DNA of 43,883 bases from Haplomitrium mnioides (lineage: Eukaryota > Marchantiophyta > Haplomitriopsida > Calobryales): contig JBNGIS010034192.1 of NCBI GenBank assembly GCA_049999725.1, positions 1-43,883 on the forward strand. The letters are read 5' to 3'. Positions 9,017-21,205 of the stretch are shown one piece after another. Both the position numbers and the translations under genes were made by a program. Position 1 is the stretch's first letter. Each line of letters opens with the position of its first letter. The notes beneath the pieces are model-generated. The model did not search any database. It was not told the DNA's origin and saw nothing but the letters and a program-made list of their open reading frames with translations.

Positions 9017-12000
9017 TGTCAGCTAGTGACATGGAGCACTAAGGAAGTCAGAAAATCGGAAGCAGGATTGGCATAGTTTCCCTCTTATAATGCTAAAGTA
9101 CCTCAAAAGCAGCGGATTGACTCCAACCAGTGAGTATGAGTGGATCGCAGGGATCCGATGAGTGGAATTGGATTGCCTTGGAAGGAGAGATAGGAGAGGT
9201 GGTAGCCAACAAGTGCGGAGGCACCACTAAAATTTGACGGAAACAAAAGAGGCCCAAGCGAGAAGGAGCAAGGGTCAGAGGAAGAGGATCAAAGCTGCGG
9301 AGCGGAGATCGAAGAAGAGCCAGAGGGTGAGGGGGACCCCGGACAAGGAATGGCCGCAGAGCAAGCTCCCAGATGCGCGCGCCAGAGGCAGAGATTGGGA
9401 AGAGAAAGGAGAGGCCAAGGCCTTCATGAGCAGCGACTAGGCCAAGAATCAGGGGATGCTCTGATCCTTCAGGTGCTAAACGGGTTCTACGAGGGTCCAC
9501 GACCCCTTCCTTCCTTGTCTGCAATTCTTAACGGAAACGTGGCGTCTTCGTAGAGCTCCGGTAGACTCCATGGAAACGTGGTGTCCCTAGGGTGTCCGTG
9601 GGACTTAGTGGAAATATGGCATCTTTGTAGGGCTCCGAAAGATTCAACGGAAGCGTGGCGGGCCTAGGGTGTCTGCGGGACCTAGTGGAAACGTGGCGTC
9701 TTCACAGGGCTCCAAAAGATTCAACAGAAGCGTGTCGCGTCTAGGGTGTATGTGGGACTTAGCGAGGGCGTGGCGGGCCTAGGGTTCTGAAGGCTTCAAC
9801 GGAGACATGGCAGGTGCAAGAGATCCGTAGGGCTTTGCGGAAACGTGACAGTCTCAAGGTGTCTACAGTCTTCTTCGGAATCAGATCAATGCGACGGTGA
9901 AGCTTCCTCGTTGAAAACGGCGTCGGACGGCGTTCCCTCGGATTATGTGGCATCCACAAGTGTCTAGGAAGGTCAGCGGACATGTGGCAACTTGGAGGAG
10001 CCCGTTGGATTCCACGGAACCAGGTCAGCGCGTTGGTCTGCCTTCCCCTTTGAAAACGGCATCAGACGGCGCACCTTNNNNNNNNNNGGATTACGTGGCG
10101 CTTCAACAGAGCCCGTTGAATCCTTCAAGCTAGAGAGGAATCAACCACAGACAAAAGTCAACGTGGCAGTCCATAGAAGAAAGTCAGCCTTGACACATGG
10201 CACTTTGGAGGAGTCAGAGGGATCCTTCGGACTCCCTTGTCCGTTGGATTCTTCAGATTAGGATCCGCGGTCAACTGCGGAGCAAGGTCAAAGCGCCGGT
10301 CCAACTTCCAGGTTGAATGCGGCGACAGACGGCGACAACAGAGGAAAAGTCAAGAATAAGCCTCGGGTTCCACTGGATTCTGCAGACTCAGATCCATGAG
10401 AATCTTCGGACGTGAATCCGCGAGATTCCTTCGGACTCTTTTTCCATGGGATTCTTCGGAACTCTATTTCAAGGGGTTCTTCGAACTTAGGTCCCATGGG
10501 AATCTTCAGAATCTTAACCCTCGAGATTTCTCAAACTCGACCCCGTGTGGCTGTTATACTTGGAAGCAAACCACTAATAGACGAGATAGGTGTTGCTGCG
10601 TCCGGGTTTGAGCCTAGTGGGAAAAACGACCTTTCTAACATGAAGGATTCACGGGAGAGGAAGATTAAAAAGGTGTACATTGTCTGGCTTCGAATTCGAT
10701 AGGGTTGGTGTGCAAGCAAGCTAGAGACATGCAAGCAATCTTGGGACAAGGAAAACGCAACAAGGTAAGGCAAAATTGGATTCCAGTGAGAATCGATGTG
10801 AGGCGAGTGTCCTCGCGCATGGGGCCAGCAGGGGTGGAGGTGGACTCGAGGGGTGCCGAGAATCGCTGGGTAAAGAGCTCTAGAGGCTCGAGCGATTTAG
10901 GTGAACTCATCCTTATGGGTGGACCTGTAGAGGAGGTGGATCGATACGGGTGATTTGAAGGGAATCTGTTTTGTTGAAAATTCGAGAGAGAGAGATTGCC
11001 AAGTGGGACCTTGGGGTCATCTCTGCAATTCCATGTGCGGGAGCATCAACCTAGAGTACTCGGAGTGTGCTCTAGTGTTATTTTTCAAGTGGAGCTGAGA
11101 GAAGGGTGGTTGCGCATTAGTGCCTGCACACTGCAAAGAAGACCTATTCGAGGCTCAGAGGGGGGTGAGCTACCATCAATCGGGAGGACTGTCTTCAAGG
11201 GGTGGAAGTGAAAGAAATTCTCTTTCGAGCCTAAGGAAGTAAATCCATGGCTTCTCGCGAGGTAAGTTGAAAAACTATCTAAAAGAAAGGTGCGTGTGTA
11301 GGGATTGAAAGAAGGATTGATGTGGTGAGTTGAGGAGGAGTCTACTAGGTAAGATCAATCCCAGTAGCCTTGTGAGGTCTCTGATGGTGGTGAAGTGCAA
11401 TGAGGGAGTATGTTTGTAAATGTGTATGAATGTGTTGGATAAGTTTGAATTCTGTTATATGTTATAAGAAGCAATTAGGATTAGGCTCAGGCAAATTTTA
11501 TTTGTTCAGACCCTGGGATAGCTTTATGAAGGGGGAGTCAAGTCTCTTGACATAGTCATGTGATCTTGGGTCCTTGCATTCTATTCCTATACTCTGTTTT
11601 AATGTGTAAGAATGATTCAAGACTAGAAGTAGGCAAGAATTCCATTTGTTGAGACCTTGGGATAACCTTGTGAGGGGGAGTTCAGTCTCTTGCCATTGAT
11701 TCGTGACACAAGGGTTATTCCACTCTACTCCTGAAGTGTACACAATGTGGCTAGGTCCAGATTTTGGACCTTTGAATTACATTGAAGATTTTCACAAAGC
11801 TACTAGGCTTGTGTGTATGCATGTTCATGCATGGTGGGTGAATGAGTAGTTGGGCTGATGTTGTGTATGTTGAGGTGAGGGAGGGCTAGTAAGGTGGAGA
11901 ACGATCCCTTAAATCCTCAAAGTGATAATTGGATAGGGGCCATCTCATAAAAGAACTTTAATCCATTGTTTCTGTCCTCCCCCGCCTTCCAAGTGGCATT

Positions 12001-12034
12001 TGTGAGGGTTAATGCCATAAGAAGGGGAGTGACA
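9017..12034 (+). repeat. E1 3' LTR, 3018 bp
   Basis: Begins TGTCAGCTAG after the polypurine tract and ends GTGACA against the satellite array. It matches 1-3063 over its length, including the internal minisatellite at about 9531-9804. Ten N fall at 10078-10087. It carries no gene; open frames inside are chance. The five bases after it, TAACA, also fit the satellite consensus, so the insertion was probably in the array. Confidence 0.88.
10078..10087. other. Assembly gap, 10 N
   Basis: Ten N inside the 3' LTR of E1. The matching 5' LTR sequence is continuous here, so little is probably missing. Confidence 0.99.
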
Positions 12035-15000
12035 TAACATGAGCTTGAGCTCATGGTACAATGACACTCAATTGTGAGGTTATGTGAAGGTGGTGATAGT
12101 GAGGTTCGGTCAAGGTAACAAAGCTTGAGCTAATGGTACAAAGACACTCAATCCAGAGTTACATTAAGGTTGTGATAGTGAGGTTTTGTCAAGGAAACAT
12201 GAGCTTGACCTGTTGGTACAAAGACAGTCAATCGTGACGTTTCCTTAAGGTAATGATAGTGAGTTTTTGTCGGGGTAACACAACTATCTTGAGCTATTAG
12301 TGCAAACACACTCAATCGAGAGGTAACATCAAAGTGATGATGGTGAGATTATGTCAAGGAAACAAAAGCTTGAGCAAATGGTAAAAAGACACTCAATCGT
12401 GAGGTTTCATCAAGGTGGTGAAAGTGAGGTTGTGTCAACAAAACACAATGAGCTTGAGCTCTTGGTACAAAAGACACTCAATCGTTAGGTTTTGTCAAGG
12501 TGTTTATAGTGAGGTTATGTCAAGGTAACATGACCTTGAGCTGATGGTACAAACACACTCAATCATGAGGTTTAATCAAGGTAGTGATAGTGAGGTTCTG
12601 TCAAGGCAACACAATGAGCTTCATCTATTGGTACAAAGACACTCAATTGTGAGGTTTACGCAAGGTGGTGATAGTGAGGTTATGTCAAGGTAACATAAGC
12701 TTGACCTGTTGGTATAAAGACACTCAATCGTGAGGTTGCATCAAGGTAGTAAAAATGAGGTCATGTGAAGGTAACATAATAAGCTTGAGGTGATGGTGCA
12801 AAGACACCCAATGGAGAGGTTTTGTCAAAGTGGTAATAGTTAGGTTGTGTGAAGGAAACACAATGAGCTTGATCTGTTAGTACGAAGACACTGAATCGTG
12901 AGGTTTTGTCAAGGTGGTGATAGTGAGGTTGTGTCAAGGTAACATGAGGTTGAGCTCATGGTACAATGACACTCAATCGTGAGGTTATGTGAAGGTGGTG
13001 ATACTGATGTTTGGTCAAGGTAACATAGCAAGAGCTAATGGTAAAAAGACACTCAATCCAGAGTTACATCAAAGTGGTGATATTGAGGTTTTGTTAATGC
13101 AGCATGAGCTTGACCTCTTGGTTCAAAGGCACTCAATCGTGAGGTTTCGTCAAGGTAGTGATAGTGAGTTTTTGTCACGGTAACACAATTATCTTGAGCT
13201 GTTAGTGCAAAGACACTCAATCGAGAGGTAACATCGAAGTGGTGACAATGAGGTTATGTCAAGGAAACATGAGCTTGAGCTAATGGTAAAAGGACACTCA
13301 ATCAGGAGGTTTCGTCAAGGTGGTGAAAGTGAGGTCATTTGAGGTAGCATAATAAGCTTGAGGTGATGGTGCAAAGACACCCAATGGTGAGGTTTTGTGA
13401 GGGTGGTGATAGTGAGGTTGTGTCAAGGTAACACAATGAGCTTGACCTATTGGTACAAAGACACTGAATTGTGAGGTTTTGTCAAGGTGGGGATAGTGAG
13501 GTTGTGTCAAGGTAACATGAGCTTGAGCTCATGGTACAATGACACTAAATCGTGAGGTTATGTGAAGGTGGCAAGAGTGAGGTTTTGTCATGGTAACATA
13601 GCTTGAGCTAATGGTACAAAGACAGTCAATCCAGATTTACATCAAGGTGATGATAGTAAGGTTTGTCAAGGCAACATGAGCTTGACCTGTTGGTACAAGG
13701 CACTCAATCGTGAGGTTTTGTCAAGGTAGTGATAGTGAGGTTTTGTCAAGGTAAAACAATTATCTTGAGCTGTTGGTCCAGAGACACTCAATCAAGAGGT
13801 AGCGTAAAAATGGTGACAATGATGTTATTTCGAGAAAACATGAGCTTGAGCTGTTGGTAACAAGAAACTTAATTGTGAGGTTTCGTCAATGTGGTGAAAG
13901 TGAGGTTTTGTCAAGGAAACACAATGAGCTTGAGCTGTTGGTACAAAAGACACTCAATCGTTAGGTTTTGTCAAGGTGGTGATAGTGAGATTGTGTCAAG
14001 GTAACATGAGCTTGAGCTGATGGTACAAACACACTCAATCATAAGGTTTTATAAAGGTGGTTATAGTGAGGTTCTCTCAAGGCAACACAATGAGCTTGAG
14101 TTGTTGGTACAAAGACACCGAATTGTCAAGTAAATGCAAGATTGTGATGGTGAGGTTATGTCAAGGTAACATGAGCTTGAGCTGTGGGTACAAAGACACT
14201 CAATCATGATCTTTTCTTAAGGTAGTGATAGTGAGGTTATGTCAAAGTAGCATGCCCTTGAGTTAACGATCCAAAGACACTCAATCGTGAGGTTACGTCA
14301 AGGTGGTGAAAGTGAAGTTTTGTGAAGGTAGCACACTATGCTTGAGGTGATAGTACAAAGACACTCAATGGTGAGGTTTTGTCAGGGTGGTGATAGTGAA
14401 AATGCGTCAAGGTAACCCAGTGAGCTTAAGTTGTAGGTACAAAGGCGCTCAATCATGAGGTTTTGTCAAGGTGGTGATAGTGAGGTTGTGCCAAAGTAAC
14501 ATGAGCTGGAGTTGATGGTACAAAGACTCTCAATCGTGAGGTTTTCCAAATGTGCTCATAGTGAGGTTATGTCAAGATAACATAGCTTGAGCAAATGGTA
14601 CAAAGACACTCAATCCAGAGGTTACATCAAGGTGGTGATAGCGAGGTTTTGTCAAGGTAACATGAGCTCGACCTATTGGTTCAAAGACACCCAATCGTGA
14701 GGTTTCCTCAAGGTAGTGATAGTGAGGTTTTGTCAAGGTAGCACAATTTTCTTGAGCTATTGGTGCAAAGACACTCAATCGAGAGGTAACATCAAAGTGG
14801 TGATAGTGAGGTTGTCTCAAGGCAACATGAGCTTGAGCTATTGGTTGAAAAACACTCAATCGGGTGTTTTCGTCAAGGTGGTGAAAGTGAGGTTATGTGA
14901 AGGTAACACAATGAGCTTGAGTTGTTGGTAGAGAGACACTCAATTGTGAGGTTTCATCAAGGGGCTGATCATGAGGCTTTGTCAAGGAAACACATTGAGC

Positions 15001-15636
15001 TTGAGTTGTTGGTACAAAGACACTCAATTGTAAGGATACCTCAAGGTGGTGATGGTGAGGTTATGTCAAGGTAACATGAGCTTGACCTATAGGTACAAAG
15101 ATACTCAATCCAAAGGTTATGTCAAGGTGGTGATAGTGAGGTTTTGTCAAGGAAACACAATCAGCTTGAGCTATTGGTACAAAGACACTCAATCGTGAGG
15201 TTTCATCAAGGTTGTGGAAGTGAGGTTATGTCAAGGTGACATGAGCTTGACCTGGTAGTGCAAAGACACTCAATCAATTTGTTCTATCAAGGTGGTGATA
15301 GAAAGGTTTTGCCAACGTAACAGAATGAGCTTGAGATGTTGGTACACAGAAACTCAAACCTGAGGTTCAGTGAAGGTGGTGATAGTGAGGTTTTGTCAAG
15401 GTAACGTGAGCATGAGCTGTTGTTACAAACATAGTGAATGGTGAGGTTTCCTCAAGGTGGTGATAGTAGGGTTATGTCAAGGCAACATGAGCTTGAGATG
15501 TTGGTACAAATTCACTCAATCGTGAGGTTTTTGCAAGGTGGTGATAGTGAGGTTATGTCAAGGCAACTTGAGCTTGAGCTAATGGTACAAAGACACTCAA
15601 TCCAGAGATAACATCGAGGTGGTGATAGTAAGGTTC
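12035..15636. repeat. Satellite array, ~44 monomers of 79-85 bp with higher-order structure
   Basis: Each monomer contains in order GAGCTTGAGCTGTTGG, TACAAAGACACTCAATCGTG, AGGTTTTGTCAAGGTGG and AGTGAGGTTATGTCAAGGTAACA. Two half-related blocks (GTGAGGTT-TGTCAAGGT) occur in each monomer. Reading monomer by monomer I count 43 full copies plus one partial. Monomers are not random variants: 11 recognisable types recur in the same order, giving blocks at 12040-12944 (11 monomers), 12945-13517 (7), 13518-14501 (12) and 14502-15636 (13 plus a partial). The array is bounded on both sides by LTR ends. No gene is credible in it. Confidence 0.95.
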
Positions 15637-17877
15637 TGTCAGCCCCCTCCTTCAGGCCTTAACCCCCAATGGTGCCACTTTCGAAGAAAGAGGTGACAAA
15701 TCAGCCCTAAGGTTCTTTGTGAGATGGCCTCTCATCCAAGTTATCCCTTTCAGGTCTTAAGGAATCTCATTGTTACCTTGCAGACGTTTCCGACTATCAA
15801 CAATCACTTCAAAGACCTATCTTGCTTATTTACACACACATCCAAAGTACATTTGGTTTACAATCTGAAGTATATTTCAAGGATCCAAGAATGGACCAAG
15901 ACGCCTTGCTTACAAAATGGACTCAAGGTTCAACACATGAAGTACAAAGTGGCATGGCCTAAAAGTCTGTCTCCCCCTAAGTGGTGACTTCTTTGTTCCT
16001 ATCAAGCGTGAAATCTTGGGTTGCTCCGAATCCGAAGACCTTTTCAAGAAATCCCAAAAGAGACAAATCTATCTAACACACACACACACACACTGCACTT
16101 CACCACATGCCTTCTTATTCCGAGCGACCTCAATGCCACAGGCTCCCACACTCAACCACAGACTTCATCACTCCTCCACAACCATTCATGACTCCTTCAT
16201 TCTTTCACCCACACACCCTGTCCAGATAGTTTTTCAACTTCCCTCGTGAGAAGCGCTGAATTTACTTCCTCAAGCTCGGAAGAGGATTTCTATAACAAAC
16301 AACTTTGGAAGATAGTCCTCTTGACCATTGGCCAACCCAGTCCACCCCAAACCTCGACTAGATCTTTTGCGTAGTGCACACACACTAATGCAGCCACTCC
16401 TCTCTTAGCCCCATTTGAGAGTTAAGACCACAAACGCACTATGAGCATTCCTAGGATTGATGCTACTGCACAAATGACAGTGACACAACCCCAAGATCCC
16501 CCCTTGGTAGCCTCTCCCAAATTCAGAACCAAAAGACTTCCCTTCCTCTTTAAGTGTCGATCCACCTTCAAATGCTTGTCAACTTGCAAGGATGAGTACA
16601 CTTGGATCGCCCGAGCCTCTAGAGCTCTTCGTCCAACGATTCTCAACGCCCCTCCAGTCCACCTCCACACCCGCTAGCCCTCCTGCATGAGTCCACTCAC
16701 TCCAAGTAAAGCCTTTTTGGAAATCTCCCCTCCCTTCCTCGCTGCGTCTTCTTGTCCGAGATAGTTTTCACACACCTCCCATTAGCATCAACCCCAATCT
16801 CGTCGAAGCAAGCCAATCTATAACCATGCATACCCTTCCGAAGCATTTCTTGTTTCCCTTTTATTTGGTTGTTTTTCTAGTTGGTAATGGTTTCTTGATG
16901 TGGTGACATTTGTTTGTACGATCCACAGTCTGATCCGAAGAGGTACGATCTGAAGTTGATCAGAATTCTATAATCCAAAGTCTGATCCGAAGGAGATATG
17001 GCCGACAAAAATCCAAAGGATGATCAAAAGAAGTAAGGCTCTAGCGTAGATCCGCAAGAAGACAAACTTGGCCCAGATCCGAAAGGTAGTCCGAACAAGG
17101 TAAGCCCAATGGTTAACCTCAAAGTTTGACCCTCTCCGATGGGCGCCGGCTGCCGCCGTTTTCAAAGGGGAAGTTGCACCGCCATGTTTGACCGAAACAT
17201 CCAACTGAGGATCTCGGCTTCAAAGTTTGCTTGACCCAATAGGGCTCTATCCAACGCATTCCTTCAGAGGGAATTTTGACCCCCACCCCCCCTCTTTTCT
17301 GATACTCTCAAAAGAACTTCCGCCAAGCAGTCTCTTAGAAGGTCGAAGTGGGTTCGGACCCTGGGAAGCTCGTCAACACCTGGGGGAACGGGGTGTCCCC
17401 CAATCCTTGATGTTGTTGCTACTTTACTATTATCATTGCCTTCTCCTGTCGGCTTCCCAATCCTTACTTCTGGCACACGGGGTGCCTTCCATTTCTATTG
17501 TTATTTCTCCTGGTTGATGTCCCGAAAGTAATGATGGAGCCTCTCGCCTTACCTGAGGCCCCTCTCCTCTAGTGCTGAATCATCAATCTTGTTCTGTTCC
17601 TCTTATCTTCGTCACCCAGTCCTCCATCTTCCTTCTGGTGCTGACATCTCTCTTCCTCCCACCTTTGTGAAAATACCTTTGGCTAGTATCCCGTTCTTCC
17701 CTGTCTTAATCCTGATTCCGCTCTTTGGATCGGATAATTTAGCGATCCACTCTAACGTACTGATATAAGTTGTTCAGCTGCTTTTGGAGTATCTTTACAC
17801 CTAAGAGTGGAGGAATGCCTCCCTGCGGTTTCCGATATCTAGGAATACTCATTAGCACCTCATGTCACCGGTTGACA
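15637..17877 (-). repeat. E2 3' LTR, 2241 bp
   Basis: On the plus strand it starts TGTCAGCCCCC at the end of the satellite and ends GTTGACA at 17877. On the minus strand it therefore begins TGTCAACCGGTGACATG right after a polypurine tract. The core at 16225-16240 (GATAGTTTTTCAACTT) is shared with E1, E5 and E7. An (AC)n run lies at about 16079-16093. No gene is present. Confidence 0.85.
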
Positions 17878-18065
17878 CAACTCCCTCTTTTAGTGTTAAC
17901 TGGCCCTGCGAACACCTGCCCTCTAATTCTGCTCTGTTGGTTGCTTTATTTGCTATGGTTGTGGTCTAGCTAGATGTAAAATTTCCAAATTCAAATTACA
18001 ACCCCTCAACACACTCACACACCCACCCCTGCCGAACTAGTATCTGAACTTCCTTAGTGGGTCGA
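17878..18065 (-). other. E2 spacer and polypurine tract
   Basis: Noncoding. On the minus strand AAAAGAGGGAGTTG immediately precedes the LTR start and is the likely plus-strand primer. The rest matches the spacer after the integrase in E5 (about 27588-27775). Confidence 0.6.
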
Positions 18066-19150
18066 CTACAGACCCCCTTGTTCCTCTTCCCTATCAACAT
18101 ATCTTCTGAGGCGATCGTAATGAAATTTATTTGTGAATCGATCCCCTTCTAATGTTTTCAGCTCCGCAGATCTGTTTCGATGCAGCTCCCATAGAACAAA
18201 GGGTCCCATCCACCTTGTGTGCAATTTTCTTGGAAAATGTATGAATCGACTATCGTACAACAGCACCAGGTCTCCCTCACGAATGTCCGTCGGCTTTAGT
18301 CCCTTACCGTGTTGCTTCTTCTGCAATTTCTAGTGGTGTTCCAATCACCGCTGAGCTTGCTCCTTTGCCTCTTCCAATTCTTCTAGTTGATACAGCCATT
18401 CTCTTTTGCTCCGATCTTCCACCATTCTCTCTTCCTCCAAAAGTCTTGTGATTGGTACTTCGTACTCATGTAGTACCAGTGCGTGTTGTCCAAAGACCAG
18501 GAAATAAAGATAATGACCGGTGGTGGTCTTGTAGGCTAAGTTATAAGCATGTGTCGCTGTTAGCAGCTTGAGATCCCAGTCGGCCTTGTTTGCTGCCACC
18601 GTCTTGCTAAGGATCTTGCCCATGATCATGTTCGCCCTCTCTGTCAATCTATTTGCCTTTGGCTGGCAAGTTGTGGTGTGGCGATTCTTGATGAGGTACC
18701 TCGATGTTAAATCTTGGATCACTTAGTTGATGAAATGTGTGCCTTGGTCACAAACCAGCTCAAGAAGTGGCCCAAATCTACAAAACATATGCTCGTACAG
18801 AAAGGCTACCACTGTTTTTGGCCAGATGGCTAGCAGAATGCACTGGTTTCCTCGTCGGGTTGATGGTGCAATTGGCCTGATAAAATCTATGCCCGATTTC
18901 ACAAATAGTGCTAGCGGGATGATAGGAACCAATGGGTGATGTTGGTTGGCCGTTGGTTTCCCCATCCTCTGACAGGCATTGCATCTCTTCACATAGAAAA
19001 GCACATCCTTGTGCAGAGTTTGCCACCAGTACCTTGCATTCAACACTTTCCTTACTGTGGCATCCGCTGCAAAGCGGCCCCACACTTCCTTTGTATACAA
19101 AGCCTGCATTACCATTGTGGCTTGGTCTCATTCCAAGCATCTTCTGATTA
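18066..19150 (-). pseudogene. int: E2 integrase, broken
   Basis: Minus strand, N- to C-terminus from about 19150 to 18066. The zinc module keeps C-x2-C (KRCNACQRMGKP), the only one of the four integrases here that does, but the His positions are altered (TKEVWGRF). Catalytic core: Asp in IDFIRPIAPS, Asp in LVCDQGTHF, Glu in RLTERAN. A stop after THFIN (near 18723) splits the core. The C-terminal half has TGHYLYFLVFGQHALV and HTRWMGPFVL. A short deletion removes residues between CILLAI and the following core block. Confidence 0.85.
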
Positions 19151-19931
19151 TACTGTCAAGACCCTAGTTATGAAATACTCCCTTCACCACGAGATATGGT
19201 TTCATCTTTCGAAGAAATACTGTTGTCTCCTCTCTGCTGCTACCCTTCAAAATTTGTGATGTCAGGAGGAATTCGATGATGTCGGTATTATTCGTTGGCT
19301 TCCTTGTTTTGACTTGGAACAAATTCTCATTTGGGAAGGTATCATCCACCTCCGCCTTGTTGATCGGTCCAGCCACTAGGGAGAAGAAATCAACATTGTT
19401 GTGCTTTTTTCTTGGTTGTCCGTACTTCAAAATCAAACTCTTGTAGGAGAAGAACCCACCTTGCAATCCTGCCTGTCACATCAGGCTTATTCACCAGGTA
19501 CTTAAAGGCATTGTGATCGGTGTGAAAGGTCACCCTATAATGCAGGAGGTAATGCGTAAACTTCTCCAATGCATAGATGATCCCAAGGCCTCTGGATCGG
19601 TGGTAGAGTAATTTTTCTCAGAAGGGGCCAGCAACCTGCTGGCAAAGTAAATGGGATGGTCCCTAGCCTTCTCATCTGTGTAGCTTAATATTGCCCCTAT
19701 ATAGAAGCCTCACATGTTGATCATGACATGGAATTCCTATCCCCAACTAGGGGGCATGAGTATAGGGACTCTTGCAACTCCTTTCTTCAGCGCGTGGAAG
19801 CTTGCCAGTCTCTCGGGGATGGCCTCAAATATACTACTCCCCTTTGTCATCTCTATGAGAGGTAAGGCCACTAAGGAAAATCGATCGATGAATGTCTAAT
19901 AGTAGCCCACACACCCAAAGAAGCCTTGCAC
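19151..19931 (-). pseudogene. E2 RNase H and connecting region, broken
   Basis: On the minus strand the region contains HNNVDFFSLVAGPINKAE (the family's end block after RNase H) and the stretch FLRKMKPYLVVKGV that leads into integrase. RNase H itself, at about 19467-19740, is fragmented across frames. Recognisable pieces correspond to the equivalent of E5 at 28911-29348. Confidence 0.7.
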
Positions 19932-20720
19932 CTACTTTTGGTTGGTGAGGAATGATACCTTCATCTGGATTATGATTTTTTCTTGGTCTACCTCAATGCT
20001 TCGACTGGAAATTTTGTACCTGAGGAGTATCCCTTCTTTGAATCCAAAGAAGCACTTCTCTGGATGCAACCTTAGCCTTGTTTCTTGACAACGTTGGAGA
20101 GTGAGCCTCACATCCCGCTCATGGTTGCAGATCTTCCTGTACACCACAAAGTCATCGATGAAGATTTCTAGAAATTTCTTCAAGTAGTCATCGAAGATAT
20201 TCATCATCATCTGGTGAAAGGTTTTGAGTGCATTGTAGAGTCCAAAGGGCATTCTTCGGAAGGCAAACACCTCCCATTATGTGGTGAATGTCATCTTTAA
20301 TTGGTCCTCCTCCTGAATCCAGATCTGATTGTACCATGAATGTCCATCCAAGAAGTTGTAGACCTCTTACCCCACAACCAAATCCAGCACACCATCTGTG
20401 AAGGGTAAAGGGTAGTGGTCCTTTTTGGTCGCATCATTCAGTTTTCGGAAATCTTTACACACACTGATTTTTTGTTCTCCATCATGTCCAAGCTTCTTTG
20501 GCACTATTACCAAAGGAGACACCCACTCACTATTCTGAGATGGGTAAATGAAATTTGCTGTGAGAAATTTATCAATTTCCTCCTTTGCCATCAAGGAGAA
20601 TCGGAGGTTCATCTTGTACTGGCGTTGTCTCACATGGATCACTGCGAGCTCGAGGTCAATCCGATGTTCTCCCAATTCCATGGGGACTCCTTTCAGGTCC
20701 ACATGGCTTCAAACAAAGGC
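19932..20720 (-). pseudogene. pol: E2 reverse transcriptase
   Basis: Read on the minus strand from 20720 down. It shows DLKGVPMELGEHRIDLEL, QYKMNLRFSLMAKEEIDKF, EWVSPLVIVPKK, ISVCKDFRKLND and KKDHYPLPF up to a stop at about 20367. In the same frame it continues after about 32 codons with MFAFRRMPFGLYNA and the catalytic block FLEIFIDDFVVYRK. FIDD is intact here, unlike E1 and E4. Decay is mainly by stops rather than frameshifts. Confidence 0.87.
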
Positions 20721-21205
20721 ATCGCTGAAATTCGTAAGGAGGTGGGTTAATGTTCACTCGGTGGTTTCGAGTAAATCAGAGCTGATATGGAATTTTTGTC
20801 CCTCCTAGACAATCACATGTTTGTGTTGTGATTCACTCACTACTCTAACCTCATTCCTCCACTCTATTCCGCCTTCCTGTATCAATGTTGCCAACCGTGA
20901 CCCCTCTTGCTCCCAGCGAGTTGCTTCAAACCTTCCTTCGTCTTTCACCTGCATCCGATGAAACATTTCAGACTTTTCTGGTTTTTCTGTTTGCATTAGA
21001 TAAGGCACTTTAGAATTCTATTTTCCTCCGACCTCAGTGGCCTCATCATTTGCAAAATATTTGGAGGGCCCTCTCACGATGGCCATTATCCTTGTGCACT
21101 TTGCCAGCTCTATCTGGTTGACCGTCACCACTCCTTCTTCCAACAAGTCTTCGTTTATAGCTTCGCTGACCATTTGGACCCAATAGTGATACTCTGATTC
21201 CTTCT
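20721..21205 (-). pseudogene. E2 protease-RT spacer, 3' part
   Basis: On the minus strand, KKESEYHYW with the downstream acidic stretch and LATLIQEGGIEWRNEV match the E1 spacer at 5595-5915. It begins exactly at the target duplication of E3. The 5' part of the same spacer lies on the other side at 24198-24290. Confidence 0.75.

Larger units (their letters stand above)
1..12034 (+). mobile_element. E1: Ty3/gypsy LTR retrotransposon, decayed, clipped at window start
   Basis: Two direct LTR copies (1-3063 and 9017-12034) flank an internal region in the order gag, protease, RT, RNase H, integrase. That order defines Ty3/gypsy. No chromodomain follows the integrase. The RT block contains the DGYS.YNQI type of motif that I associate with Athila/Tat-like elements, so non-chromovirus is the likely placement (inference). 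The two LTRs differ at about 26 of the first 197 alignable bases by hand count, mostly transitions, so the insertion is old. Coding segments are broken by several stops and frameshifts. The element lies directly against the satellite array at 12035. Confidence 0.9.

Noticed and set aside
14572-14859. 95-codon minus-strand frame with a 27-28-residue repeat in the satellite
   Set aside because: Open only because most monomers are multiples of three. Type-B monomers of about 79 bp and scattered stops break the frame, and no start or domain is convincing.
12035-15636. CRISPR-like array of direct repeats
   Set aside because: Whole 79-85-bp monomers repeat with gradual divergence and no unique spacers; the context is plant retroelements. 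It is a satellite.
16079-16093. AC microsatellite as a regulatory element
   Set aside because: Short simple repeat in an LTR; E5 has only a few units. No reason to assign a function.
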